From Betaproteobacteria bacterium (GTDB lineage: Bacteria > Pseudomonadota > Gammaproteobacteria > Burkholderiales > Casimicrobiaceae), in contig READ01000012.1 of the NCBI GenBank assembly GCA_004293675.1, positions 87,673-151,672 of the forward strand: DNA of 64,000 nucleotides, written 5' to 3'. A model generated the notes under the pieces. The model was not told where the DNA came from and ran no database searches. It saw only the letters and a list, made by a program, of their open reading frames with translations. Shown piece by piece: positions 9,038-16,767 of the stretch. The first letter of the stretch is position 1, and each line of letters begins with the position of its first letter. A program made the translations under genes and the position numbers.

Positions 9038-9475
9038 TTAGTCGAGCGCAATGCCGACGGTGGGTAGACCCAGCTGCTGCGCTGCGCTGCGCTGTGCTCG
9101 GTCGGCGGTTACGAATGTGATGCTCGGAAGCGTGCTGGCCAATGCCACATGCAGCGCATCGAGCGTTCGCAACGCCACCGGCGCAACGCGGTCAATGAGC
9201 TGCGTGGCGGACGTCCAGGCCGAAGCCGGAACGGCAACGGGCTCGAAAAATTCGTTTGAGACATCCAGTAAAAATTGTGACCACATCGCCTGTTCGAGCG
9301 CGGCGCTGATCTCACCCGAACGCAGACGTCGCGCCAGCATGCAGCGCAATTCCACGCGATTGAGATCGCTCAGGAATACGGTCGTGCCGCGCGACAGAAA
9401 ATCATCAACGTCGGCGCTGCCGCGCTCGCTGGTGTAGGCCTTTGCTAGCGCGCTGGTGTCAAAGTAGAGCCGCAT
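9038..9475 (-). CDS. VapC-type PIN domain toxin
   Basis: 145 residues. PIN acidic residues are visible in order: Asp in MRLYFDTSALAKAY, Glu in NRVELRCML, Asp in TLDALHVALA and Asp in FVTADRAQ. VapC proteins are Mg-dependent site-specific RNases, often cleaving tRNA or rRNA. The start overlaps the antitoxin stop (TAATG), so the pair is translationally coupled. It lies upstream of lysS on the same strand. The intact active site suggests a working toxin; the target RNA cannot be read from sequence. Confidence 0.88.
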   Translation of the reverse strand: MRLYFDTSALAKAYTSERGSADVDDFLSRGTTVFLSDLNRVELRCMLARRLRSGEISAALEQAMWSQFLLDVSNEFFEPVAVPASAWTSATQLIDRVAPVALRTLDALHVALASTLPSITFVTADRAQRSAAQQLGLPTVGIALD

Positions 9476-9711
9476 TAGCGATCCTCGCGATCCTCAGCGA
9501 TCAACACCTCACTCGGCACCATTTGAAACGGCATCATCGCCCGCAACTCATCGTGCGGTTTCCACTTCGGGCGCACCTTCGGCGGATCAATCGGCAACAC
9601 CCGCGCAAACGGCTTGCCGTGATGCGTCAAGATCACCTCGCCCTCAACGTCGAGCGTTTCTTTAAGTATTTCGTAGCGTTGGCGAACTTCGCGGATACCG
9701 AGCGTACGCAT
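9475..9711 (-). CDS. Phd/YefM-type antitoxin
   Basis: Start ATG 9711 gives 78 residues beginning MRTLGIREVRQRYEILKETL, the DNA-binding fold of Phd/YefM antitoxins, followed by VEGEVILTHHGKPFARVLPI. The C-terminal part (ELRAMMPFQMVPSEVLIAEDREDR) is the probable toxin-neutralising tail. It precedes the PIN toxin with overlapping stop and start, the usual antitoxin-first order. It presumably represses its own promoter, which would lie in the AT-rich stretch 9712-9790 that also borders an AT-rich dispersed repeat. Confidence 0.82.
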   Translation of the reverse strand: MRTLGIREVRQRYEILKETLDVEGEVILTHHGKPFARVLPIDPPKVRPKWKPHDELRAMMPFQMVPSEVLIAEDREDR

Positions 9712-9786
9712 GGGGTGCCTGCAATGTGACAATTTTCATAAATTGTGCCACATATTCAACGGGAATGCATTGAATATAGCTTTTTC

Positions 9787-9880
9787 GCCAATGGCCTCAT
9801 AAAACAGAGGCTGCCGATTACTTCTGCTAATTTATGAAAATAACTAAAAATTAGCTGTAAGCCTTATTAAATAAGGTGTA
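9787..9880. repeat. AT-rich dispersed element (family member A)
   Basis: About 94 bp with left edge GCCAATGGCCTCATAAAACA and right edge AAGCCTTATTAAATAAGG around an AT-rich core containing TTTATGAAAATAAC. It matches the other AT-rich elements in this window in both ends and centre. It lies in the intergenic space between the antitoxin and rtcA. Confidence 0.7.
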
Positions 9881-9924
9881 GTACAAAATGGCTGTATCTT
9901 CCAACCATTCAAAGCATGTTTTGG

Positions 9925-11031
9925 TCATTCCAATCGAATGACAGCGCCAACGCCGCGCGGCTCAATGGCGATCTCTATCGGCAAGAACTTTTCGATGACC
10001 AGCGCGTTGGTGCGCGTGTGTTCGGTCAGCTCAGTCGTGGCGAACGATCCGCCACCGGCCAGCGCCATCAGCAACAGCAATTGATCCGCCAGATGCGGCC
10101 CCACCGGTTCGCTGCGCGTTTGGTAGTCTCGAATGTCACGAGCGAGCCGCTTCGCTACTGACTCAGCGCTCACGCCTTGCTCGCCGAGCTGCATAAACAC
10201 CTCGGTCACGTTGTCGAATTCAAGCGTTGCGATCAGCGCATTGCCCGGCCCTTCGTTTTGCCGTGCCGCCACGCGCCGCAACTGCTCGCCGCTCCAGCTC
10301 ATCAACTTGCCAAGGGTCGCCAATTCGCGCTCCGCCACGCTCGACGCTACTCCCGCCACGATCACCTCGGCGTACGCCGCGCGAAGCTCTCCGCGTTCGT
10401 GCAAATGAAAAGGCTGCAACGGTTGGGGGGTGATGGTCGCGACAATTTCGCCGCCGCCCGCCGGGAAGAAACCATGACGGTTGAGCGCGAGCGACAATCG
10501 GCTCCCTCGGAAGGGTTGGGGAGAGGGTGTGTGCGACCGAATTACATTGGCTTGGAGCGCAGACTCCCTCTCCCCTAGCCCCTCCCCCCCTGGGGGAGGG
10601 GAACCCGCGTTCACCATTCGCGCAAACGCCCGCTCGATGAATTGAAACGGTGGCGCCATCGGATTGTGGGTGCCGCCCACCAGCGTAATTTGACTAGTCG
10701 CGCTCGATAGCAAGAGCGGCGGCAATACCGTTTGCAAAACCAGCATCGTGCTGCCAGCGCCATCGATGGCGAAACGATAGTCGCCCGCCGTCACCGCGCC
10801 CGGCGAAAACTCAAGCGCGAGCGAACCAATCGTCGCACCCGAAACTTCCGCGCCAGAAATTTGCTGCGCCGCCTTCACGCACATCAAATGCTGCCGCATC
10901 AAACCCGGCTTGCTGCGCTTAGCGCGAATCTGCTCAATGCGAAACGGTTGCCCGGTACACATAGAAAGCGCCAACGCCGTACGCAAAATTTGTCCGCCAC
11001 CTTCGCCGGTAGCGCCGTTTAGATGGATCAT
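9925..11031 (-). CDS. rtcA: RNA 3'-terminal phosphate cyclase
   Basis: RtcA converts RNA 3'-phosphates to 2',3'-cyclic phosphates using ATP through a covalent histidine-AMP intermediate. The family start HLNGATGEGGGQILRTALAL and the C-terminal active-site region LTEHTRTNALVIEKFLP (catalytic His in EHTRTN) are both present. At 368 residues it is about 25-30 longer than usual. The surplus is an in-frame block (SPPPGGEGLGERESALQANV and onwards, roughly 10500-10605) whose DNA is a genomic 'ccctctccc' repeat. It separates the strand before NAG from LSLALNRHGFFPAGGGEI. It is the last gene of the NTase-rtcB-rtcA arm, 281 bp after rtcB. Expression is inferred to depend on RtcR and sigma-54 from the promoter at 13444-13460. 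Confidence 0.95.
   Translation of the reverse strand: MIHLNGATGEGGGQILRTALALSMCTGQPFRIEQIRAKRSKPGLMRQHLMCVKAAQQISGAEVSGATIGSLALEFSPGAVTAGDYRFAIDGAGSTMLVLQTVLPPLLLSSATSQITLVGGTHNPMAPPFQFIERAFARMVNAGSPPPGGEGLGERESALQANVIRSHTPSPQPFRGSRLSLALNRHGFFPAGGGEIVATITPQPLQPFHLHERGELRAAYAEVIVAGVASSVAERELATLGKLMSWSGEQLRRVAARQNEGPGNALIATLEFDNVTEVFMQLGEQGVSAESVAKRLARDIRDYQTRSEPVGPHLADQLLLLMALAGGGSFATTELTEHTRTNALVIEKFLPIEIAIEPRGVGAVIRLE
10500..10605. repeat. Genomic repeat inserted in frame inside rtcA
   Basis: The segment has inverted arms of a C/T-rich repeat: GGGTTGGGGAGAGGG near 10516 and CCCTCTCCCCTAGCCCCTCC near 10565, the latter followed by a GGGGGAGGGG palindrome. It adds about 30 codons to RtcA without breaking the frame. 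Related 'ccctcccc' palindromes occur between genes at 15118-15150 and 21051-21090. Confidence 0.75.
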
Positions 11032-11248
11032 GATTTTTTCTTAGTCATTGTGATGAGTGAGCTGCCGAAGGTGCGCGGTTGCGTAGGATCGACTCCGATA
11101 CGGTGAGGTTGAAATGACTGTCGTTTCTGGCGGGGTGCCGCCAACCCAACGACTGGCTCAGGGCGAACGGCCACACGGCGAGCAGCATAGGGCGAGTCGA
11201 AGCGGTAGCAGAAAACGCGCGCTCTCCATTACGACGTTCTCACACACT

Positions 11249-11280
11249 CCGTTCGTGGTGAGCCCGTCGAACCACAACGG
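11249..11280. repeat. REP-like palindrome in the rtcB-rtcA gap
   Basis: CCGTTCGTGGTGAGCCCGTC begins a 32-bp imperfect palindrome (CCGTT-GTGGT paired with ACCAC-ACGG). The same 32 bp occurs at 59028-59059. The rest of the 281-bp gap 11032-11312 holds a related 'tcagggcgaacgg' fragment and no gene. A hairpin here could reduce read-through or protect the rtcB message. Confidence 0.75.
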
Positions 11281-11312
11281 CAAATGAAGAACGCAGCCGC
11301 CCGAAAACGTAA

Positions 11313-12533
11313 CTACCCCTTCACACAAACCACTTGCTTCAACGTATAAACCACTTCAACCAAATCACGCTGCGCTTCCATCACTGCATCGATGTCTTTG
11401 TACGCCATCGGGATTTCGTCGATCACGTCTTCGTCCTTTCGGCATTCAACGCCTTCGGTCGCTTTAATTTGATCGGCAAGTGTGAAGCGCTTTTTCGCCT
11501 GCGTACGGCTCATCGTTCGGCCTGCGCCGTGGCTGCATGACATGAAGCTCTCTACGTTACCTTTTCCGCGAACGATGTAGCTCTTTGCGCCCATCGATCC
11601 GGGAATGATGCCCAGCTCACCCGCTTTGGCGCTCACGGCGCCTTTACGGGTGACCAAAATGTCCTCGCCGAAATGTGTTTCGCGAGACACGTAGTTGTGG
11701 TGACAGTTCACCGCTTCAAGATGGCTCTCAAACGGTTTTGTAATCACCGTACGCGCCGCCGCGATCACGCGCTGCATCATCACTTCGCGATTCAACTTCG
11801 CAAACTTTTGCGCCCAGCTTACACCGCGCACATAGTCGCCAAAATACTTGGAGCCTTCTTCGAAGTACGCCAAATCTTTATCCGGCAAATTCATGTTGTT
11901 TTTAATCGCCTCTTCGCGAGCGCGCTCGATGTAGAGCGTACCGATGGCGTTACCCACGCCGCGCGAACCCGAGTGCAACATAAACCACACCGAGCCTTCG
12001 GTATCCAAACACACTTCGATGAAATGATTTCCCGTTCCGAGTGTCCCCAAATGCTTGCGGCTGTTGGTGTTTTTCAATCGCGGCTCGATCGATGTGATCA
12101 CATTGAATTCGTCGACGAGCGTTTGCCACGCGGTATCGCTTTCCTCGGGCGGCGTATCCCACGAACCTTTGTCGCGAGCGCCACGCTGCATCGTACGGCC
12201 ATGCGGCACGGCCTTTTCAATCGCATCGCGCAGCGGCGCTAAATTGTCCGGCAGATCCTTTGCCGACAACGTCGTTTTGCAAGCAATCATCCCGCAACCA
12301 ATGTCCACACCCACCGCAGCAGGAATGATCGCCTTGATCGTTGGAATCACACTACCGACGGTCGCGCCAATCCCAAGGTGCACATCTGGCATCGCCGCGA
12401 TGTGTTTGAACACAATCGGCAAACGCGATGCGTTGGCCAACTGCTTTTTTGCGTCGTCCTCAACAGGCACGCCTTTCGTCCACATTTTGATGGGGACACC
12501 GTTTTCAAATTGTTCTGTGTTGTAGCTATTCAT
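11313..12533 (-). CDS. rtcB: RNA-splicing ligase RtcB
   Basis: GTP/Mn-dependent ligase that joins RNA 2',3'-cyclic phosphate (or 3'-phosphate) ends to 5'-OH ends. 406 residues, bacterial length. Metal and active-site motifs are visible: AAMPDVHLGIGATVGSV, the cysteine metal ligand in GVDIGCGM, GTGNHFIEV, HSGSRGVGN, CHHNYVSRE, and the guanylylated histidine in MSCSHGAGR. The ATG at 12533 overlaps the stop of the upstream nucleotidyltransferase gene (12530), so the two are translationally coupled. It works with RtcA downstream to heal and seal broken RNAs. It is one of the best supported genes in the window. Confidence 0.98.
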   Translation of the reverse strand: MNSYNTEQFENGVPIKMWTKGVPVEDDAKKQLANASRLPIVFKHIAAMPDVHLGIGATVGSVIPTIKAIIPAAVGVDIGCGMIACKTTLSAKDLPDNLAPLRDAIEKAVPHGRTMQRGARDKGSWDTPPEESDTAWQTLVDEFNVITSIEPRLKNTNSRKHLGTLGTGNHFIEVCLDTEGSVWFMLHSGSRGVGNAIGTLYIERAREEAIKNNMNLPDKDLAYFEEGSKYFGDYVRGVSWAQKFAKLNREVMMQRVIAAARTVITKPFESHLEAVNCHHNYVSRETHFGEDILVTRKGAVSAKAGELGIIPGSMGAKSYIVRGKGNVESFMSCSHGAGRTMSRTQAKKRFTLADQIKATEGVECRKDEDVIDEIPMAYKDIDAVMEAQRDLVEVVYTLKQVVCVKG

Positions 12534-13363
12534 AGTTTCACGCTGACGTCGTTTGCCGACGCTGGCTGATTGAGTTTGAGAATCGTATCGTGTAAGTAGT
12601 TGTTCATTGCAACGGTGTTGGCGCGGGTCGCGCTGAGGTTCACATCGTCGGGCAAATCAAGTTCCGCTGCGATGTAGTCGTGAATCAGCGGCCAGCGAGC
12701 GCTGGTCGCACTCTCATTGGCCTGCATCTTGATCGCCAGCAGCGCATTGATTTCGTCCGCCAACGGCCCTTCGGGAATGAGTCCATTGGCGAGTTCGGCA
12801 AAGCGCATCGGCGGAACGCCGCGGCCTTCGCGAATCCAGCGCGCTGCTAACAACGGACGCAGTACGTAGAAGTACTTCTTGAACCGAACGATTTCGCCCT
12901 GCAGGTAGCCTCTGAAATTGGTCTTTGCCATCGACCGATAGTGGTGGTAGCCACGAATCGGTGAAAACACCTGCGGCACCAGATTAACGAGCCCCGCGGC
13001 TTCTTTGTGATGCAGATATTGAATAGGCGATTGCAGCCACTCCAACAGCGTCGGATTCGACTTTTGCAGCAGGCCAAGTGCCTTCCTTAAATCCCAGCCG
13101 CTGATGTCAAGCTCGCCGCTGATCGGCACTTCGATCACATCTCGCAGCGGACTCACCGTGAGATACCAAGGCAGACGACTCACGTACACAAAGCGCACAT
13201 CGTAGTCGCTGTCTGGCGAGGCAAAGCCCCAGGCTCGCGAACCCGACTCACAGGCGAACAGCACCGTGACATCGTGCCGCCGCTCGATCGCACGGAGCTC
13301 GCTCACGATCAGTTCGCGCATTTCGTCAGAGACCGGGTGTTTGTATTGAAATCGGGAAGTCAT
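12530..13363 (-). CDS. YcgL-type predicted nucleotidyltransferase of the RNA-repair operon
   Basis: 277 residues. The polymerase-beta-like nucleotidyltransferase signature is intact: ESGSRAWGFASPDSDYDVRF has the GS motif and the D-x-D metal ligands. It continues with ISGELDISGWDLRKALGLLQ and NPTLLEWLQSP, typical of the COG3541/YcgL group. The family is known to occur next to RtcB in RNA-repair operons and is presumed to add nucleotides to RNA ends or modify RNA; the actual reaction is not established. It is the first gene after the sigma-54 promoter at 13444-13460, and its stop overlaps the rtcB start by 4 bp. The 5' untranslated region of about 70 nt contains two hairpins. Confidence 0.85.
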   Translation of the reverse strand: MTSRFQYKHPVSDEMRELIVSELRAIERRHDVTVLFACESGSRAWGFASPDSDYDVRFVYVSRLPWYLTVSPLRDVIEVPISGELDISGWDLRKALGLLQKSNPTLLEWLQSPIQYLHHKEAAGLVNLVPQVFSPIRGYHHYRSMAKTNFRGYLQGEIVRFKKYFYVLRPLLAARWIREGRGVPPMRFAELANGLIPEGPLADEINALLAIKMQANESATSARWPLIHDYIAAELDLPDDVNLSATRANTVAMNNYLHDTILKLNQPASANDVSVKL

Positions 13364-13390
13364 GATGTTTGTTGCTCTTGGCGGTCAGAT

Positions 13391-13438
13391 GGGGTGACAC
13401 CAATGTGTCACCCCCGTTTGCAACTCGTGTTGCGAGTT
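13391..13438 (-). other. Two hairpins in the 5' untranslated region of the NTase-rtcB-rtcA message
   Basis: GGGGTGACA (13391-13399) and TGTCACCCC (13406-13414) form a perfect 9-bp stem with a 6-nt loop. AACTCG (13422-13427) and CGAGTT (13433-13438) form a perfect 6-bp stem with a 5-nt loop near the predicted transcription start (~13434). The first hairpin lies about 28 nt before the NTase start codon. They could stabilise the message or act as targets of the repair enzymes; neither is shown. Confidence 0.6.
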
Positions 13439-13443
13439 CTGTA

Positions 13444-13460
13444 TTGCAGGGCGCGTGCCA
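13444..13460 (-). promoter_or_regulatory. Sigma-54 promoter for NTase-rtcB-rtcA
   Basis: Read on the minus strand: TGGCACGCGCCCTGCAA. The -24 GG and -12 GC are separated by exactly 10 nt, the invariant sigma-54 spacing, and the -24 box TGGCACG is full consensus. Predicted start of transcription about 13434. Upstream elements (IHF site, RtcR-type site) match those of the second promoter at 16895-16911. Confidence 0.88.
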
Positions 13461-13487
13461 GTTCGAGATTTAACTCGCGAAATATAT

Positions 13488-13500
13488 TAAGTCATTGATT
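13488..13500 (-). promoter_or_regulatory. IHF binding site
   Basis: Minus strand AATCAATGACTTA fits the IHF consensus WATCAANNNNTTR at every position. It lies 29 bp upstream of the -24 box and between that box and the upstream site, where DNA bending would help an enhancer-bound activator reach sigma-54 polymerase. Confidence 0.7.
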
Positions 13501-13563
13501 TGTATGTGTTTTATTCAGAGAGTTACGCGCTTCAAATATCTAGTCTTGCGTTCATGGCGAAAT

Positions 13564-13582
13564 AACTATCTGCATAGCTAGT
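13564..13582. promoter_or_regulatory. Putative RtcR upstream activating site 2
   Basis: AACTATCTGCATAGCTAGT is identical at 14 of 19 positions to AACTAGCCGTTGAGCTAGT at 17007-17025, with half-sites AACTA and GCTAGT conserved. It starts 105 bp upstream of the -24 box, against 97 bp at the other promoter. Binding by RtcR is inferred from position and conservation. Confidence 0.65.
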
Positions 13583-13608
13583 TTTTTATCTAAAAATAGC
13601 GAGTCGGG

Positions 13609-14349
13609 CTACTGCACCATGCCCTGTCGAGCAGCCTCAGCGTAGTCGATCAACGCTTCATCAGTCGACGCGACCGAGGCTACAAATGTGTAGATCAATT
13701 GATCGATGTCTTTTTTTCGACCTAGGTAGCGACCCTCGTGACCTAGTCCATGCAAGGCTGAAACCTGAACTTCGCGACATGGCATTGAAAGCAGCTCGAC
13801 GAAGAGTCGCCACATCGCATCCCGCCACTCTGGTTTATTTCGGTTTTGATAGAAGGTCGGCCACACATCGAACCACATGTAACAAACGTATCCGAGCTCG
13901 CCGTTGCCGTAGCCGATTCGATTGTGAACGCCGGCGAGTCGCGGCCCGATGCACGCTCGCCAGAGGGTCGGAAAGTGTTCCATCATCCGCATCGCGTCGT
14001 CGATTGAGACCGATGGATCAGCCGCCGCACACGACGCGTCCCCGACTGCATTACTCATCAAGTAGTTGAGTCCCAGCCCCACCTGCTCGTCGCTGAATCG
14101 CTTTAAGTCTTCGCCGCATCGCGCAAAGATTAGCGTCTGCAACTTCACCCATTCGATGGGGCTGGGGTTAAATTCGTGCTCGTCGGCGTCGAGCGACCAG
14201 TACCACGCCTCGCCGTTCAATTCGTCTTTTTCGGGTCGATCAAACAGAAACGTTACGCAAGTCGCATACAGCGAATCGGAGATTCCCAAATCCGCTGGGA
14301 GCAGAAGCGTCTGCGTTTGGTTTTTCTTAGACTTTTTGTTTGAAGCCAT
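13609..14349 (-). CDS. Uncharacterised helical (possibly HEAT-like) protein in the RNA-repair island
   Basis: Start ATG 14349 gives 246 residues beginning with a basic tail (MASNKKSKKNQTQT). No named family recognised. The C-terminal half is helical: WRDAMWRLFVELLSMPCREV followed by QVSALHGLGHEGRYLG resembles HEAT-type helix pairs that check for loss of function in adjacent protein scaffolds. LGYVCYMWFDVWPTFYQNRN is distinctive. No signal peptide, so cytosolic. It ends 27 bp before the second upstream activating site and lies between the two RtcR-controlled arms, downstream of the slipin gene on the same strand. An 818-bp repeat-filled gap separates it from slipin, so membership in the regulon is uncertain. 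Confidence 0.6.
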   Translation of the reverse strand: MASNKKSKKNQTQTLLLPADLGISDSLYATCVTFLFDRPEKDELNGEAWYWSLDADEHEFNPSPIEWVKLQTLIFARCGEDLKRFSDEQVGLGLNYLMSNAVGDASCAAADPSVSIDDAMRMMEHFPTLWRACIGPRLAGVHNRIGYGNGELGYVCYMWFDVWPTFYQNRNKPEWRDAMWRLFVELLSMPCREVQVSALHGLGHEGRYLGRKKDIDQLIYTFVASVASTDEALIDYAEAARQGMVQ

Positions 14350-14454
14350 ATCACGCTTTTCTTTTAAGGGCTCGTTGACACGATGAGGTTCGAACTTGTG
14401 CCGCGCTGTGGCTTCTCCCCCTTCGAGGGGATTGTTGATGTGAAACAACGCACT

Positions 14455-15090
14455 AACGGGCGTCCGCCTGCCGTCATCACAGTACGGGATATCGCACCCA
14501 GAAAATAATCTGTGTCAATCTGCGTTAAATCTGCGAAATCTGTGTCAAAGAAAGCGCCGGTACTCGCGGCCCTGCCCAATCGGAGAACCAGATTCAACGC
14601 ACCCGCTGATCGAACTTAAAAGCGCAGAGCGCAGCAGCCTGTTTTTGACACAGATTTCGCAGATTTAACGCAGATGGCCACTGATTTTGAGGGGCAGCAA
14701 CACACTGCTTGGACGATGAAAGTCAATGGATCCGCAACGGGCGTCGGCCTGCCGTCATTACAGTACGGGATATCGCACCCAGAAAATAATCTGTGTCAAT
14801 CTGTGTCAATCTGCGTTAAATCTGTGAAATCTGCGTCAAAGAAAGCGCCGGTACTCGCGGCTCTGCCCAATCGGAGAACCAGATTCAACACACCCGCTGA
14901 TCGCACTTAAAAACGCAGAGCGCAGCAGCCTTTTTTTGACACAGATTTCGCAGATTTAACGCAGATGGCCACTGATTTTGAGGTGCAGCAACACACTGTT
15001 TAGACGATGAAAGTCAGTGGATCGTATCCACGATCTCTCATCCTAACGGGCGTTGGCTTGCCTTCATGGCCGTTAGGGCGGGGATGGCTA
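14455..15090. repeat. Tandem duplication carrying 'atctgcg' inverted repeats
   Basis: A unit starting AACGGGCGTCCGCCTGCCGT occupies 14455-14735. It repeats with high identity at 14736-15044 and begins a third, partial copy at 15045-15090. Each unit contains an inverted repeat: CTGTGTCAATCTGCG...AAATCTG in one arm and ACAGATTTCGCAGATTTAAC in the other, enclosing a conserved ~115-bp core (AGAAAGCGCCGGTACTCGCG). The same motif family recurs at 40233-40427. This fills most of the 818-bp gap between the slipin gene and the helical protein gene. No coding signal is seen in it. Confidence 0.85.
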
Positions 15091-15128
15091 TCCGATGCAA
15101 TATCGAAAGACAACCATCCCCTCCCTAG

Positions 15129-15149
15129 CCCTCCCCTTGAAGGGGAGGG
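15129..15149. repeat. Perfect palindrome after the slipin gene
   Basis: CCCTCCCCTT, one G, then AAGGGGAGGG: a perfect 10-1-10 palindrome, 18 bp after the slipin stop codon. There is no T-run, so it is a repeat or message stabiliser rather than a standard terminator. Confidence 0.7.
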
Positions 15150-15167
15150 AATCAGTTGCTGGCGAAG

Positions 15168-16309
15168 CTACTGCTTCACTTTCGACAACGCATTCAACAC
15201 ACCCTCTAAACCGCCAAACACAGAGATTTTGTCGATGCGTTCCGCTACACGCTCCAGCGTTTCCAACTCTTTCAAGCGGAGAGCTACAGGGTTGTCTTCC
15301 ATCACTTTCGCCGTGTTCAAGAGTGATCGCGATGCGGCAGTTTCCTCGCGGCGGCGGATCAAGTTCGCTTGCGCGACCTTCTCTGCCTCTACGACCTGCG
15401 CAAGAATGGTTTTCATCTCGCCCGGTAGGATGATGTCTTTCACGCCAACCGCTTCGAGCGTGATGCCTGCGTTGGACATGCGCTCACGCACTGCCATTGC
15501 CACTTTCTCGTCGAGTGCAGTTTTGTTTTCCAACAACTCATCAAGCGATTGCGTTCCGACTGCGGCGCGCAACGCAAACTGCAATTCACGATAAAGGTTA
15601 TCCACCGGTTTCGCAGTCGTCGCAAACGCTTTCAACACATCGCCGTAGCGCCACGTTGCGCCTAGGTTAAGTCGAAGCGCCACCTTGTCTCGCGTCAAAA
15701 TTTCTTGACCCGTGACTTCAAGCGCTTGCACACGCAAATCAACGTATTCCACTGACACGTTGCGGTTGAATCGCCAAAACCCGTAAGCACCCGGCGTGAG
15801 CGAGCGCACGAGCTTTCCATCCACTGTGAGTAGGCCCACACTGAATTCAGGGACTTGCACTTGCAACACCGACGCGGCGCCGGCAACCGCACGACGCTTC
15901 AACTGAGATTGCGTGATCTTGGCGATCAAGTCTTTAGACAATTCACCATCGCCCAACAGATCGACCGTCTCCAGGCGCACGTTCGCGGCGTTTTTCCAAT
16001 ACAAGCGACGCGTCGCAGGCGGCAACAGCTCCACCAAGGATTCGTTTTCATACAACAGCCCCGCTTGCGTATCGCTCAACTCTACGCGCACGAAGTTGTC
16101 GTTTGCAGAATCGGCGGGCGTGGCGAGCAAGTAGTCGCAACCGCTACCGATAAACAGTGGCTGCGCCATCTCATAGCGCTCCACAGACATTTTGTCGAAC
16201 CACGCCGGGAACATGTATTTCCCTGGTTCCAACACGCGCTCGAAGTCGCCATTTTTAACAGCACGGCGCGCTCAGTTTTCCGAACACTAAAACGGTTTAA
16301 CGTAAACAT
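15168..16309 (-). CDS. Slipin (SPFH/band 7 protein) of the RNA-repair operon, with a one-base frameshift near the N-terminus
   Basis: Slipins are SPFH-domain membrane scaffold proteins and are known neighbours of RtcR/RtcB. ATG 16309 (preceded by AGAAGAAAGGTAGAAGAAG) starts MFTLNRFSVRKTERAVLLK. The frame then breaks at a run of five A (16252-16256 on this strand). Restoring one A gives LLKNGDFERVLEPGKY, the expected family sequence, and reading continues to the stop at 15168. The remaining 355 codons are intact: SPFH core (VQVPEFSVGLLTVDGKLVRS, LTRDKVALRLNLGATWRYGD, GVKDIILPGEMKTILAQVV) and a C-terminal coiled coil. The break may be an assembly error, phase variation or true inactivation; an internal start in the shorter frame would lose about 25 residues. 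It is the protein gene at the end of the structured leader transcribed from the sigma-54 promoter at 16895-16911. Confidence 0.8.
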
Positions 16310-16640
16310 TCTTCTTCTACCTTTCTTCTTCTGATGGTTCCTGCGCGTTCATGACGCAGGAGTTGCCGTTACAGTTCGTTCGCGGGATGCGCCCGCGTGG
16401 AGTCTCCGTCCGCGCTTTTGCTTTTCGTGTTGTCATCGATCGAAATCGATGGTTCCACTCAAACGCTGTCGCAACATCTACCCTCGCGTCTTGCTCACCG
16501 CAAAGCGGACGAACTGACAAGACCTCGTCATCGTCGGCGTTGCTGGTCGCCCTTGCGGGTGACGCGCTTCGCTTTCAATGCCGCCGTCTTGCGTTCGGCG
16601 GTTGAACCTTTCGGTTCGGTTTTATGGAGACCTTTCGGTC

Positions 16641-16711
16641 AGTTTGGGCGGGATTCGAACCCGCTACATATCGAGTGAAGTCGATTGCTCTACCCAATGA
16701 GCTACCAAAGT
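16641..16711 (-). ncRNA. tRNA-like module 2 (four-arm, 6-nt anticodon-like loop)
   Basis: Reads ACTTTGG (acceptor 5'), TA, D-arm GCTC-ATTGGGTA-GAGC, A, anticodon-like arm ATCGA-CTTCAC-TCGAT, then T-arm GCGGG-TTCGAAT-CCCGC and CCAAACT (acceptor 3'). The acceptor pairs at 6 of 7 positions (one C-C mismatch). D- and T-arms are perfect. The anticodon-like loop has 6 nt instead of 7, resembling a tRNA-Glu loop (CTTTCAC) lacking one T, and the 3' end reads GACC rather than encoding CCA. It is therefore unlikely to decode. It abuts module 1 and runs directly into a GAAA hairpin. Confidence 0.7.
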
Positions 16712-16767
16712 GGCGCAAACAAGGGAATCGAACCCAACGGCCTCGCGACCGCTACCAAAGATTTGCT
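16711..16767 (-). ncRNA. tRNA-like module 1 (short, encoded CCA end)
   Basis: 57 nt: 5' AGCAAAT pairs with GTTTGCG (five Watson-Crick pairs plus one wobble) followed by an encoded CCA. Between them are CTTTGGTAG, a perfect hairpin-type arm CGGTC-GCGA-GGCCG with a GNRA loop, and a T-arm-like GGG-TTCGATT-CCC. The D-arm is absent. It shares TTTGGTAGC with module 2, and its last A is the first base of module 2, so cleavage there would release a CCA end. A minimal acceptor/T-arm structure of this kind could be a substrate or decoy for tRNA-processing or repair enzymes; that is inference. Confidence 0.6.

Noticed and set aside
16317..16520. Possible 67-residue minus-strand protein before slipin
   Set aside because: No family resemblance, composition reflects hairpin DNA, and stems with tetraloops explain the region better.
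16641..16711. Functional tRNA gene (for example tRNA-Glu)
   Set aside because: Anticodon-like loop has 6 nt, acceptor has a mismatch and there is no CCA; kept as a tRNA-like RNA only.
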